Source of the DNA: Eudromia elegans
Taxonomy: Eukaryota; Chordata; Aves; Tinamiformes; Tinamidae
Direction: 5' to 3'
Length of the DNA stretch: 64,000 nucleotides
NCBI GenBank assembly: GCA_003342815.1
Contig: PTEX01000137.1
Span: 1,089,564 to 1,153,563, forward strand
The position numbers and the translations under genes were made by a program. Positions 13,250 through 25,800 of the stretch are shown piece by piece (within the stretch, counting starts at the first letter, position 1; each line of letters opens with the position of its first letter). The notes beneath the pieces were generated by a model that worked only from the letters and a program-made list of their open reading frames with translations, was not told where the DNA came from and ran no database searches.

Positions 13250-13675
13250 TCAAGCAGCAGCTCTGCATAAATGGCTGAAGATGCTGTCAGCACTTTCCAA
13301 CCTCATGCACACATGAGCCAGGTAGGACCGTAGGGACCGTGTGGTGCACCTGTATTGGCTGTCTATGGGACACGGGTCAGGCTGAGCTTCCTTTTGGCCC
13401 CTGAGCCAATAACCAAACTGCCTGTGGCTGTTCTGCACAAGCAGCACCTGGGAGGAGAAAGGCTTGTGGCTCTGGGCCTTTTCCAGCACCACCACGTAGC
13501 TGTCGTGGAAGGAAAATCAAGGGACGAGAGAGTAAGACAGGCTGCTCCTCTGTGGCTGCTGGCCCAGCTGGCTGCAATGTTGAAGGACAAAAATCCAAGA
13601 CCTGAAGCCACTAAGAGACTAAATTTCCTATCACTTTACTATGCCATGATTTTGCCAACATTAGCAGAGTTCTAA
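13250..13675. other. GC-rich islet with long open frames on both strands
   Basis: This islet is clearly richer in GC than its surroundings and has few stops on either strand. The plus strand is open for 106 codons (13355-13675), and the minus strand has frames of 81, 82 and 73 codons. On the minus strand one frame includes FHDSYVVVLEKAQSHKPF and VLLVQNSHRQFGYWLRG, which looks protein-like, and it is preceded by a pyrimidine tract ending in acag at about 13514. I do not recognise the family. Possibilities are an exon of an unannotated gene, a fossil retrocopy, or chance. A good donor site is missing nearby, which argues against an ordinary internal exon. Confidence 0.3.
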
Positions 13676-16600
13676 CAAATGTAGTGAGCATTTCTCCTTC
13701 CTTTTCTTTCTTTGACATTTATAATAGTTTTATCCCTGCTACTTAGGTCACAGAGGATACCTTTCAGTTCCCAAAGCTTAACAAAGAACCATTAAGAAGT
13801 AAGGCAAGTATTAAAATAGTATTTCTCAGCCAGAATTTGCAAATGTATAACATTTAATAACTTAAGAACTCCTTATTTCCTGTTATTGAGTTTCTGTTTT
13901 CTTTAGTTGTGGGATTTAATTAACAAGAGCACAGTAAAAGTGAAATGGCAACCATTACTTAGGCAGAACTAACAAAACAGTCGCCTTGAAGTGGCATTTA
14001 GACTGCTTTACTTTCTCTCTGTGAAGCAGAAAACTGTTAACAGAGCGAGGGAAACCTCACAGAAAGCTTTATTTTTGAGATTCCTCTTGGTGTCTCTTGA
14101 TTGTTTACAGTGTTATCTGGAAGTGGTTGCGGATAAGCATAAGAAGTTGAGAAATCACATCTGACTAATTTTACGATCACCTTGCGTGTGTGCAAAGCTG
14201 TGCAGCTTAAATTGAGATTAGTCCAAAAGATAACTGCTACTCTAGTCTCAGTTTCACATTATTTTCAGATAGCTTATTTAATAACTTTTTATGCTATGTT
14301 CTGCCAGGGTAAGTGACCTTAACTAACAATTTTTTTTTATTATATAAATGTACTACCCCATTTAATTAACTTTTCGTAATACTATATTTGAAGTTACTGA
14401 ACGGTATATCCAGTCCCTGCTAACATATTTTTCTGCAAATAAGAAGGTGAAGGAGTGTGCATTAAGTCTAACCATCATACTGGGAAAAAGTTGAAGAGCA
14501 GATTATCCATCAAATCAAAGTTCAAAGCCCAGTGTGTTAATACGGACTTGGTGTTTAGAGAAAATATGTGAGCCAGTCTTGAGAGGGACAAACATCAAGC
14601 TGCTTCATTGATGTTTGCTCTGTTTGATGTACGTTTTTAATCTAAATGGGAAAGTTTTGCCTTCCTCTGTGATGTGCGGTTGGTGCGACCTCATCCCTGG
14701 AGGGGCAGAATGAGTAATTGCCATCCTATGCCCAGAAAATGTTTATTTTACAATAAAACTAAAACGAGTCTGATAGAACAAAACCATTCCCCCAACGCCA
14801 CTGCCAAACTTTATACAGGCTGAAAGGATTCTCAGCAAATATCTTCTGCTCTCCCAACCAGACAGTGTGGCTTTTTCTCTCTTAATTCAGTTTAGCATTC
14901 AGCTTTGATTTCGGAAATCCTATCATCATCATGGCTTGTAAAGTGAGCACAAAAGTGAGCAAAGCCTGCTTTGAATTAGAGAATTACAGAGAAATGCTGC
15001 TCGTTAAGAACAATGTGAGCTTGTGAGCTTTTTATCTTCTGTAGCTAGATCCCCAGCAACAGCTCAAACATGTTCAGGGAGTGGAAACAAAGGTGATTTT
15101 AACCCTTTTGAGCCGCTCCTCACAACACAGGCTGGAGGGGCAGGTCTGGGAGCCACAGCTAACGGCAGCTTGTGTCAGTTCTGGTCTTGATCCCTTCCTT
15201 TTCCAGCATGGAAACGCTCTCCACTGATCCCATCTGCTGCATTTCAGCTGTTTTGCACCTCCAAGGTAGCACAAATCGTGCAGGCTAAGAGCGATAGTCC
15301 GGCTGGCTTGGGTTGGGTGTTACACACGAGGACACTCGGGTGTAACACAGAGACACTATGGCAGCTCAGGCCCTGCTCATGGAAGCCAGGCCAGCACTAA
15401 GACCCAATGGACCACCCAGCACCCGCCTCTTGGGCTAGCTGCAAGGAAATAGAGATCCCAAGTCAGCCTCTTTTGAAAGGAAGATGAACTCTGAGAGGAA
15501 AGTACGAGGCCGGAGGCCCATATGAACCTCTCCATGAGGTCTCAGTGACGCTTCTTTCCTCCATCTTTTGTGGATAGCTGCCTTTAGTGAGAAAATTAAA
15601 GAACAAAACCTAATGAGAGAATTCTGGAAGTAGAGGAGTCCTCATAAAGCTGGACATCTTTGTGATCAGCCCTGCTGCCCCCCAGTCCCAAAAGACTCAG
15701 AAATGGTCCGTATGGATGTATGGCAAAAAGGAGACTGGTCCTGGGATGCCAAAATATTATTCTTGAAGAGCCTCTTGTCAGAAAAATCACCTAGTTGCGC
15801 TTCCCACTGTGTCAGTCCAGAATCCAAGGGTTCATGGACTTGGACTGTACATATACAAAATATTAATGCAACCAAAACCTGCACTTTTTGTGATCAAGAT
15901 ATTGCGTTGGCAATTGCAGTAAGATAATTTTAGAGAGATTTTCTCTAGAGAGATTTTCAGTCCTCTTAGAGTTAAAATATGGAGCATTAAATAAAACTCC
16001 ATAGTAAGACTTTTGTATCTCAGTAAGTACCAAGCGAAATCTGTTAATAATATTCAAAAAGCTTTATATTTTAGGACTGCATTTCTATATTAGAAATTAT
16101 ATTTAGGAATTCTCTAAGGGTGCATACTGGAGCATCCCACAGAATTGCTGTGAGCACAGACTTTTAGAAAACAATTCATACTTGACAGACCATTTTTCTT
16201 GTGACACAAACTAAGGATCAATATAGAGGAGAACCACGAGGCATAAATACACTAGGATCTCTAGAAATTTATTAAGCATTTCATATGATAAAATGGGGAT
16301 TCTTTTCTCTGAATATGAGTTTGAGTGAATGAAATGGTAAAAAAAATTCCTATGTTGAAATCAGAATTCAGAGGAAAAAGGGAACATGCTTTCATGAAGT
16401 GAAAAGTTAGACTTCACAACATGCAGAATCCATTCAGAATCTCCTTTGAAGTTTCCCCATCCTTGTGTAGACCAGGGAGCTGTCTCTTCCCTGAGACTAA
16501 CCCTTTCTAGCAAACCTTGTACCTTCTCATGAACTCCAAGGTCACCACAACACGGACACTGAGGAACCCCCCACCTGCCACATACCCAATAGTCTCAGTT

Positions 16601-19600
16601 CTTTTTTTCAGCTAAACTATTTCTGAGCTGCCAAGTCTGCCTTGTGCTACCTATTCTGTCCCTAAATAAAAGCTTTTACCTCATGTTACTGTATTCTCTC
16701 CATTCACTTTATCCAGGAAGTAATATTAATCTCTAAATCTGAAGACAGCAAAATAAAAGATTCCTAAAGAAATTACCGAACTGATCCTACAATGCAGTGA
16801 TAGAGCCTGTGATCAAATTAAGCCCTAACAAACATTTCAGAGACCCTTGAAAGCATGCCTGTGTCTGACTCCTTTTTTCAGTTAGTCCAATAAAAGAAAC
16901 TTGACTATGCAGATAAAGCCTGTGCACAATACTCTATTTTAAAGCTCAGTCAACCCAGCCTTCTTCTGTACAAAGAAATGCTAAAACCATCATTATTCAT
17001 TTGTAGTGGCACTCACACTAATGGTGATTGCTCTTCTTGCTGAAGCTAACAAACATTTGTTCATCAAAACTGCTCAGCCTATCTGCTCTCTGACTTTTTT
17101 TTTCCAAGTTAGAGCATTGCCCTGTAAAAATGAGAACTATGTGTAAAGTACAAACACAACTATGTGTACGTGGGCTGTGCTCTGTGAGAGATGCATATGT
17201 GTGAAACATGAATGTCTGTTTACTGATGTATATACTATACATCACTATTACTGTACAGTGTTAGGACAGATAAAAACCAAGACAGTGTAGATACTGGTTT
17301 ACACCTGTGCAGCAGGACCATGTGCCACAGAGCTTCTCCACACTCTCCATGGAGACTCATGCAAATCCATATTAACACAGACACCATTGGAAATGGAAAC
17401 AGCCTCGCTCTGATTTGAGAGACTCATGAGAAACTAACATTCATTCCAGCAGTATGTACTACATTAGCCAAGGCTACTGGCATGGGCCCAAAGCTTCTTC
17501 ACCCCAGAAGAATCTGTGGTGTTGATCTTATTCACTGCAGAGCATTGGTGGGATCAGCTCACAGGCTGAACCAGCCTGCATGGTGGGGCAGCTCTGTGTC
17601 CTCACACTGAAGGACCTCAACCCATTTCCCCATATGCTTTGAGTACAGCTGCACAAGGACTGATTGCTTGAGATGTATGGAAATGAAGAAGAAAAGAAAG
17701 CTGTGTCACCATCTCTCAGAAGCTCTGATCTAATGCAAGCTTCCCTCTCTCGGATTACATTTTGGTCTTATCTGAAAGCTCTAAAATGAATATTAGCTTG
17801 TGTTTGAAAGTCTGAACCTAAGGCAGATTAGTGTTTGAGTACACGTTTGCATCAAAGCTATGGCACAGTTATCTGCAACCAAGTACCCAAGCCCAACTGG
17901 AAAGAGAGGGAAGAGAAGAAGAAGACAGCCAAGCACCGTGTTAACACCAGTGACTTGTTTATTTGTACCTCAGATATAGGTCTGTCCTCAGTCAGAACTG
18001 CTCCTGCTGAGCTGAGCCAAATTAAGGTTTCGCACAGTCCTATCTGAGCTGTGAGACAAGTTATATTTCTGGGTGGTGAATGCCTGAGACTCCCTTAAGT
18101 CCTAAGAGGAATCTACAGACCAGGATTCTCTCTGCTCTATGTAACTAAAAATGATCAGTTTTAAATTTGACTGGAAATCAGAAACATGTAGGGGGAGTAG
18201 TGGGAGTACAAGATCTATCAGGTTTCAAAATTAAGTGTGATAATTTTATGAACAGGACTAAATAGATGGTTACCTGCCAGAGCTGGGGACTGAACTCAGC
18301 TCAGAAAATCAGTTTCCGTCCCAAGCAGAGATCAGGATGCTCTTGTCGATCTGTTTTATAGCGTTCAACGCTTTTGCTTATCAAGAATGCTTATTTCCTA
18401 GTGGATAGGTCTATTTTTAGGTCTCTCTTCACACTGACGTAATTCAAATTGACAGGCATGGTTAATTATGTCATTGATTTGATTCAACCACCAAGAGCAG
18501 GAAATGCATGCAAATGCTCAGCCTACTGTTGTGCTTACCCACCCCTGACACGTGCTTCACATTGGCATTCTTTCCTTGCTGCCTTCACCTCTTTATCCAC
18601 TTTATTCCCTCCCTAACATGCTAGTCCTGCTTTCTGACAGGAAGAGAGCCTCTACTTAAGAGAGGATTAGAGAACTTCATCCTTTTGCCCATATATTTCC
18701 TTGCATTCTGGCAAGACATTTCCTCTCCTGCTTAGTTGTTCCAAATGCGTGTACTCTTTGGTGCTTCACAGATGGAATTGCAGTGGCGTGTCCAGGCCAG
18801 GAAACCCAGAGCAATCACTAGCAGACGTGTCTCAGATGCACCATCTTCACAGCCTAGGGAAACCTTCTTGAATTTTGGAACAGAGTCTTACATGAAAGCA
18901 AGTTCCACTCAAGGGTCCATCTTGCCATTGGGCTGATTTAATATGAATTAATTAATAATGAATAAGTGTAGTTCTTTTTTCATTGCAGGCTAAGATTACT
19001 CAAAATATCGTGCTTTTTTTACTACCCTAATGCACACACAAGGGCTGTCATTATGAATGAGCAACATTTTTAACTTCATGGTGCCAATAGCAAATTTTCT
19101 TCTGGACATTTTTGTCCATTTCCTGTATTCTTTCTGCACTATTCAATGCATTTCTACTATAGGACATCAAGGTAAAAGTATTTGATTTTAGATAGGTATA
19201 ATAGCCCTAAAAGCAAATGTAGGGAGAAGAAGCAATATGGATAAATGAAATAATCTCTGCGTCTTTAGAAATCAACAGAAGTGATATTTGCCAAGCACAC
19301 ATCCTACTTGTTTTTTTTTTTTGATAAAATTCAAATGATGCCAATTCTTAGAGAAAAGTCAGCTAGGTAAGGGCAAGGGGAAGTATTGAAAGACCATTTT
19401 CATAAATCATGGATTATTATGCGCTCATTTTTAACTCACAGTAGTGTTTTTGACATATGTTAAGTCATTTCCAAAGACAAGATAAAGAGCAAAACTTATT
19501 CAAAATCCATAAAGACAGAAGACATTAGAAATACTTAGGCTTATAGCTGCTTCATTACATGATTGCATCCACCAAAAGTCACTGTCTAACTTTCTGGGCA

Positions 19601-21383
19601 CCTCTGTTTTGGTCAGAAGACCTCCTGAAGTTGTCAGAGCTGAGAAGTAGCTGTGTAGACAGCAAGCTACTCCATTGGAAGAGCAGTCATGAAATTACCT
19701 AAATGTTCACTAAATAAAGATGGACTCATTCTCTATTCGGTAGTCTAAGTTCTGTTGCCTATTGCACTTTTCTAGGTCACAAGATTGAGTCATCACTTTG
19801 AATTGATCCCTACCCCAGGACATATGGACATGTGGGAATTGCACTGTTCCTTTGAGAAGATGCCTTCAGATAGCTGAGGATCAGTGTCTAAAGTATTTTT
19901 GGAGCCCTTATGTAGATCTGTACCAGCAAATACTGTTTTCACCCTCTGGCTGTTTTCTGCTTTGGTTTCCGTATTCTTCTTGGTCCTCTTGACCCTGAAA
20001 AGCTTAGCTTTGGTGCAAAATACTGACCTCAGCAAACAGACACTATGCACCAGACAGTCAGGCTGAATGGCACTCATGATTAATGTAAGTTAAATCTCAA
20101 CTCAGCTCTCTCCTCAAACATAATATTTAGAATAAAATTTGGAAAAGTCCTGCTTTATCACCAGCAGTCAAATCAGAGTCACAGATATCTACAGATTCTC
20201 TCTCCAGCCACGACCATGATAACACAAACCAGAAGTAGCTAGGAGTTTACACTTGAAATCTTCAGATGAAGTATGTCAGTTCAATTGAATCCAGGCAATA
20301 TCAATGAGCAAGAAGTACCCTCTGATACAGTAGAGGCTATTGAAAGCTGCATAGCCTTACAGAGGGAGTCTGCAAGAGATAAGGAATTCCCTGCTGTGAT
20401 AAAATCCATGGCAAAGGGGCAGAGATGCAAGGAAATTTCTTTACAGCATAACAGGACTTGGCAATCAAAAAAAATAACATAAGCATTGAGTTTTTCATTT
20501 CTGAAGGTACAGGGAATGCTGTAGCAGTGATCTCCTTACCTTCTCAACAGTGCTGAATTACACTCAAGGAGGATGTCAAAAGCACAGAAAAGTGGAAGCT
20601 TTAAAACAGTGTAATGCTTAGTTCTGCTCCAAAACATTTTGCGCCCAGAAGAGTCTCTCAATTCTTCTCTCTGGCACACATCAACAGCAGGATTAAATAT
20701 TGGAGAAAATCAACTGGATTGTATGAAGGGGAACTGCTCCTTTGTCAGATCATTGATATCCAGAAACCAAGAAAGTAGAGCTTTTTGCAGAATTTAAGAA
20801 GAGTGGTACTATACATAGGGAAGATGCATCTCCCTTATTCTCATTTAGAATGGATAAGGTCATGAGAATAACAGAATTACCAGAAACATTTTTTCTCATG
20901 GCAAATTTTTAACACCTAAATCGTTTCATTACTTCTGCAATGTTTCACACAATTAGTGAGATCTGCTCCCTGGTTGCTTTGAGAACATGAGGCATTTGTT
21001 GTCCTGCTTTAGATCCTCATATCTTAATTGCAATACCATGTCTATCATCAAAACTTCCTAAATGACCATCACCTAAAGAAAAAAATCCCTGGTTCCCCTT
21101 TACTGTGGATCCTACCTTATGGTCTATTCAAGATGCAATAAGTTTAGTGGTTTTGGCTGACTTAGTTTTTCTCTAACTGTAGCTTGAAATATATTGTGAA
21201 ACAAGATTTCATAGTAGGACACAGCAGCCTTCAGCCTCCATAGTTTATTGCCTGTGCTTTGTAGAATGTCTTAATAAAAATGTCTTTAAATACATTGACT
21301 CCCGCGGTGTGGAATTTACACCTATAGCAGTATGTTGCCATGGGGCCATCCCCTACGTGAAATCAGTGAAGTCAGAGAAACTG
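13676..21383. other. long unique stretch without recognised genes
   Basis: About 7.7 kb of AT-rich DNA with no recognisable exon or RNA gene. It includes a possible MIR scrap at 18265-18325 and a small direct repeat at 15932-15959, where the unit AGAGAGATTTT occurs twice around a CTCTAGAG palindrome. A pyrimidine tract ending in cag near 18990 looks like a splice acceptor, but nothing around it looks like an exon. Confidence 0.5.
18265..18325 (-). mobile_element. possible MIR/CORE-SINE scrap, minus strand
   Basis: The phrase 'tgccagagctggggactg' followed by 'aactcagctcagaaaatcag' resembles the antisense tRNA-derived part of MIR. It is short and degenerate, so this is only a suggestion. Confidence 0.38.
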
Positions 21384-21790
21384 AAGCAGCCAGACAGGTT
21401 ATTCTTGTTACAACCTGCAGAGCCCAGAAGGGCAGAGAGAGGAAAGGCTTTAGGAGGGCACTCACACTAACATCATGACGTCGGGAAGCGGCTGCTCCCT
21501 GGAGCGTGTTGGAGGTGATGGTTAGTGTTCCTTTTTAACCCGGAGCCTAAAGCATTTCAGGCCATCCTGCAGTGCCCAAGTACACTGATGGGGTGTGAGA
21601 GAGGACTATAAGGGCAGAAAGATTCTTATAGTACAAGCTACTGCCCAGGTGCATTTCAGATTGAGGCCAGGGTTCGGTTTAGGGTTTCAAGACCTCAAGC
21701 AGGCAGACAGGCTCTTCTTGTTGTATCAGGCAGAGCACAGCAAGCTTGTTAGCAGACACTTGTCAGCAGGCTTCAGGGCATTGTTCAGCC
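21384..21790 (+). repeat. diverged direct duplication, copies about 313 bp apart
   Basis: The segment starting 'gaagcagccagacaggt' at about 21384 and the one starting 'caagcaggcagacaggc' at about 21697 align over roughly 50-100 bp, sharing 'attcttgtt/cttcttgtt' and 'gcagagcccag/gcagagcacag' in the same order. By eye about three quarters of the bases agree in the core. This could be a tandem duplication or two parts of one unrecognised repeat. No coding function is suggested. Confidence 0.6.
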
Positions 21791-22329
21791 ATGTAAGATA
21801 AGGGATAGATACTCTTAGCTCTGGGATCCAGAACCTATTGTATTTCAGTTTATTATTATTGTAACATTTTCCAAGGCTTATGCAGAAAAGACTGCAGCTA
21901 GAGGAGCTGGAGGCCTGACGTGGCCTGGGACTAATTGAATTCTGCAGGTGAGGACAGGGGCTGATCCCTCTATCCGTGGGTCAGGGAGTGAGTTTAGGAC
22001 ACTGGACATGCCTTTAGTTAATAGGAGTCAAATTTTATGCAGTCCTGTGTTTTAAGGGCCTGTTTCTGTGTATTTCAAGAGGGATTGGAGTTAGAGCCAA
22101 GGAATCTAAGGCATGCAGGAACCTTTTAATTGCTGAATGCCTCAGGGACAAGAGAGATACGGTGTTTGTAGGTACCCAGGCTGAATATTCTTTTTTATCG
22201 AACGTGTTTGTTTCTTGGTTATAGCAGGCCTGAGGCTGGGGGCTGGGTTAGCCTTTGGGAATAGGTTTCTATAAAAAGTACCTGCAGTGGATGCCCCATT
22301 TCTCACAAGCAGCATGCTCCTTAAAAGCT
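21791..22329. other. unassigned sequence upstream of a CpG-rich block
   Basis: No gene is recognised. A TATA-like TCTATAAAAAG lies at about 22267, just upstream of the CpG-rich block. The sequence has the mixed texture of an old long-terminal-repeat-type insertion, but I cannot identify ends or a family. Confidence 0.35.
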
Positions 22330-22880
22330 GAATTCTTTCACCCGCCGGTATCGTTAATGGGGCTCGTGAAGGCAGAATCATGGGCAGCACGGTGCTCAGC
22401 TCCAGACATGCAAGAGCCCGTGTGTGGGCTGCAAGCACCCAGCCACCCTCTCGCGCCGGTCCCTCCTGCCCTGGCCGTGCAGGGGCTCAGCAGCTCCATC
22501 GCTCAGCAGTTGGGGGTTCTCTGTGCAGACTGCGGCCGTCCGCTGCCGCGGTGTCGGCCTGCTCGGACCTGCTGCGTGGCGGAGCGCCGCAAGCTGCTGC
22601 CGCCATCCTGCGTGGGTTTGTCTTGGGCAGATGAACAGCAGCTCTCCACCCGGCCTTTCACTTCAGTTGCAGCGGGCTTGGGAGAGCTCACGTGAGCTGG
22701 CGGGGCCAGGAGGGCTGTCGCTCCTGGGGGCAGGCGCTGACCACCGTTTTCGTTCCCTCCACCCCATCTCTTAGTCCAGCTCATGCAACCCTGCCTGGCG
22801 GCGGCGTTTGCTGTGCTCGCCTCGCTCGGCTCCTGCCTTTGGACGCCCGTGATAGATGTTCCACATCGTTTTCTGATTCT
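22330..22880. promoter_or_regulatory. CpG-rich block, candidate CpG island
   Basis: I count about 41 CpG dinucleotides in roughly 550 bp, far above the surrounding DNA, with the densest run at about 22525-22625. Frames of 146 and 116 codons on the plus strand and 93 on the minus strand are open, but all three overlap and none resembles a known protein, as expected by chance in GC-rich DNA. In birds such islands often mark promoters, including those of long non-coding RNAs. A TATA-like element sits about 60 bp upstream on the plus strand. No exon-intron structure could be fixed by eye. Confidence 0.45.
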
Positions 22881-25800
22881 CTCAGGTCAGCAGCTAACCT
22901 TTGTAAGTAAAAGAGCTTCCAAATGAAAGACAGGCATGTTTCAACATGGGAACTCAATCTCATTCGAAAGGTGAAAGATCAAGTTTATTAACTAAACCAC
23001 CCACCTCCTCAGGAATATTACATGAATTAAAACCAGACTTCCTGGTGTTCTATACGCAACAGCTGTCAACAGCATAAATTATGCCCAAAAAGGTTTTAGC
23101 TGCTTTTCTGAAAAATCTAAGACTTAAATTCTTCTTTTGATTTAGGAGTTGTGAAGTTTTATTAAATTTATGTGGACAATATCCTGTCTTCTGCTTAAGG
23201 ACTCAGGCAGCTGCAGTAATCTGTCCCTTAAGGGGGCAAAGTGGATATCTAAGGACCTAAGGACTTACTATATTTGCTGAAGTCTTTTTTTTTTTAAAAA
23301 TGAGAAACCCTGTGTATATTGATCATTCAAAATCAGATAGCATATTCCAGCTACAGTCATCTCTGAGCCTACTGACAGGGTGAAGACCTTGTTCAAAACG
23401 CAAGACAGGAAGGACTAGCTGCTCCTGCTTTTTTAAGGGCATTACATCCAGAGTTTATGGCACTTCTCATACAGACGCTTCATGCTAAATGTCAAAACCA
23501 GCAGCTGACCTCTGCTTTAATCAGTGTTGGAAGTTACTAAAGGGCTTAGAAATGCTGACAATTCATTTACAGCACAAAGAGGAATTACCATAGCTTTCAT
23601 GACAGACAAAGTTTGAACTCAGAAGAGAAAAATGACCTTCCCCCAGGTCGTTGTGCTGCTGAGAGCAGGCAGCTTTCACAGAATTTCCTCGAATGGGTGT
23701 CAGCATTACTTTCCTATTTCAGGACAGTGTAAATCACAACTAATTCAGTTTTAATCAGCTGTGTTGGACTAATACAAATGAGTTTCCCATTATATTTTCT
23801 CTGTGATCAAGTTACTGCATGTGAGTTTCAGCACATAATAATCTCCTTTAGATTTTCCCTCAGTGCTTAGAGTAAGAAGCTCTAACAATAGGTGCAAAGC
23901 CTCCCAGCAGATAAACTAACCTGGTAAGTTGTGTGCTGCAAGGCTCACTTTTACTTTGTACTTGGCATTGGGAAGATGCTGCGAGATGTGTCGAATCCTT
24001 TCTGCAGGAACAGACAACCCTCCATTTTATTTCCCTGGCCTTGTCACGATGTTCCTTAACAAAATGAAAAGCAGCAGTTTTCCCGTATTTATTTTTAAGG
24101 AAAGTCAGTGATGATCACCCTGAAGCATGCTGAAAATCACTGTGCTTTCAGTTCATCTGAAGACACAGCAAAACCCTGGAATGCATTCACTCATTAATAC
24201 TAGTCACTCTTACTTGCAAAAAGAGCTCTTAAATGAAAGAATCAATCCACTATAGAATGATAAAGAGACTATTTCAATCCATGGATGCTGGAGGCACAAA
24301 CATACATAGAAAGATCAGACTGAATTTACTAAATGTTCATGAAATCGCTTTCCCATTAAATGCCTGGTAATTTTAACCCTTGTATATATTTTGGCATCTT
24401 TTTATTGGAGCACTACTTGGGCACCGGGGTGAAATGACAGAAATGATTTAATGTACCCAGAAGTTTGCCTCCCTTAAAGCATTATAGGGCATGTCCCTCA
24501 ACCATTCATTTCAGCTATTCCTGTTTCCAGTTGTGGGGAATTTTTAATGTATGGAGTTTTTGTCTCTGATCTGCAATTCCATTTTGGACCTGAGCCAGAG
24601 ACAACAGAAATACACTTACAGCCTTACCTCTGACTGTGAAAGTGTTTTGTTTGCAATCAGATATTAAAAATGGTCACAAAACTCAGTTCTCCTCCTCATG
24701 GGACATTTTCTGAAGTCCTTGTGACGCAGGTTCTGCGTGATCGCATGGGACTGCCGTGCATATGGTGCATGACTCACATGTGCATGCCCATCTGTACGGA
24801 TCACTGTGCCTTGGCATGCCATAGCAGGGCTTTCCAGAGTCCCTCAAAATGCACATTCGCACTTTTCAGCCATGGCTCCAGGACTTCATGCGCTTCCAAA
24901 CTTTCTTTTTGACTTGTGTGCACACATGAATGCACAATGTGAGATATAAATGTCCTTTGTCCAAATGAATTTGAGCAGTTACAAACAAGGCCGCAGTATT
25001 TTCGCTTCTGGAGACAGGGGGGGAAAAAATAGGCAGTGCCCAAACCCACAGCTTGCAGTGTGACAGTACAAACAAACAAGGAGCCCGGAGGTTAGTGGAT
25101 ATTTGCAGCACTATGTAAAATCACCATCAGTGCAGACAAAAGGAAACTGTTGTGAAGCTCGGAGGCTGGCGTCCCCTTGGAGCTCCTTGGGTTCCTCGGC
25201 CCCCGCCCACACATCTCAGACTGGCACCACTGTGTCCCCAGGAAGAATACACCCATTTCTTAATAAGAAATTCAGCAATTTATCTGAAAAGTGAGCAATT
25301 ATCTGAGGACAATCTCATCATTTGTGGCTAGGAAGCCATCCTCCATCACGTCACTGATGTGGCCAAGTACAGTACATCATTTACTTTAGACTAAGAGTTG
25401 CTTTTCATCTAGACTGTAGCTTCCTTTCACAACTGATGACTCCAACTTGCTTGCATAAAGCTACCTTTTATATCATTTCCAAATAAATGTATTTTTAAAT
25501 TCTCATAGGGTCGGTAACTAGCAACTAGCATATTTTCTAGCCTTAATCCTCAAGACAGAAATGTGTCTGAACGGGTGAGTATTCAGCGATACAATATATC
25601 TACTACAACATACCTTGATAAAGAACGAGCGCTATAGGAGATATCACAACAGTCTGTCTCAAATTTTGCAAAACGGCTGTGAATGTTCTTCTCCCGACTA
25701 TTACTTTAATACTTTTATGCAGAACTGGGCTTTTTAACTTGAGCCTCAGGAAGACCCCAGACTTCTGATTTCTCCCACACTTCTGCAGGAAGTTATTTTC

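Noticed and set aside
21660-21690. 'ttcggtttagggtttc', which resembles telomere repeats
   Set aside because: Only about two degenerate units, so not an interstitial telomere array.
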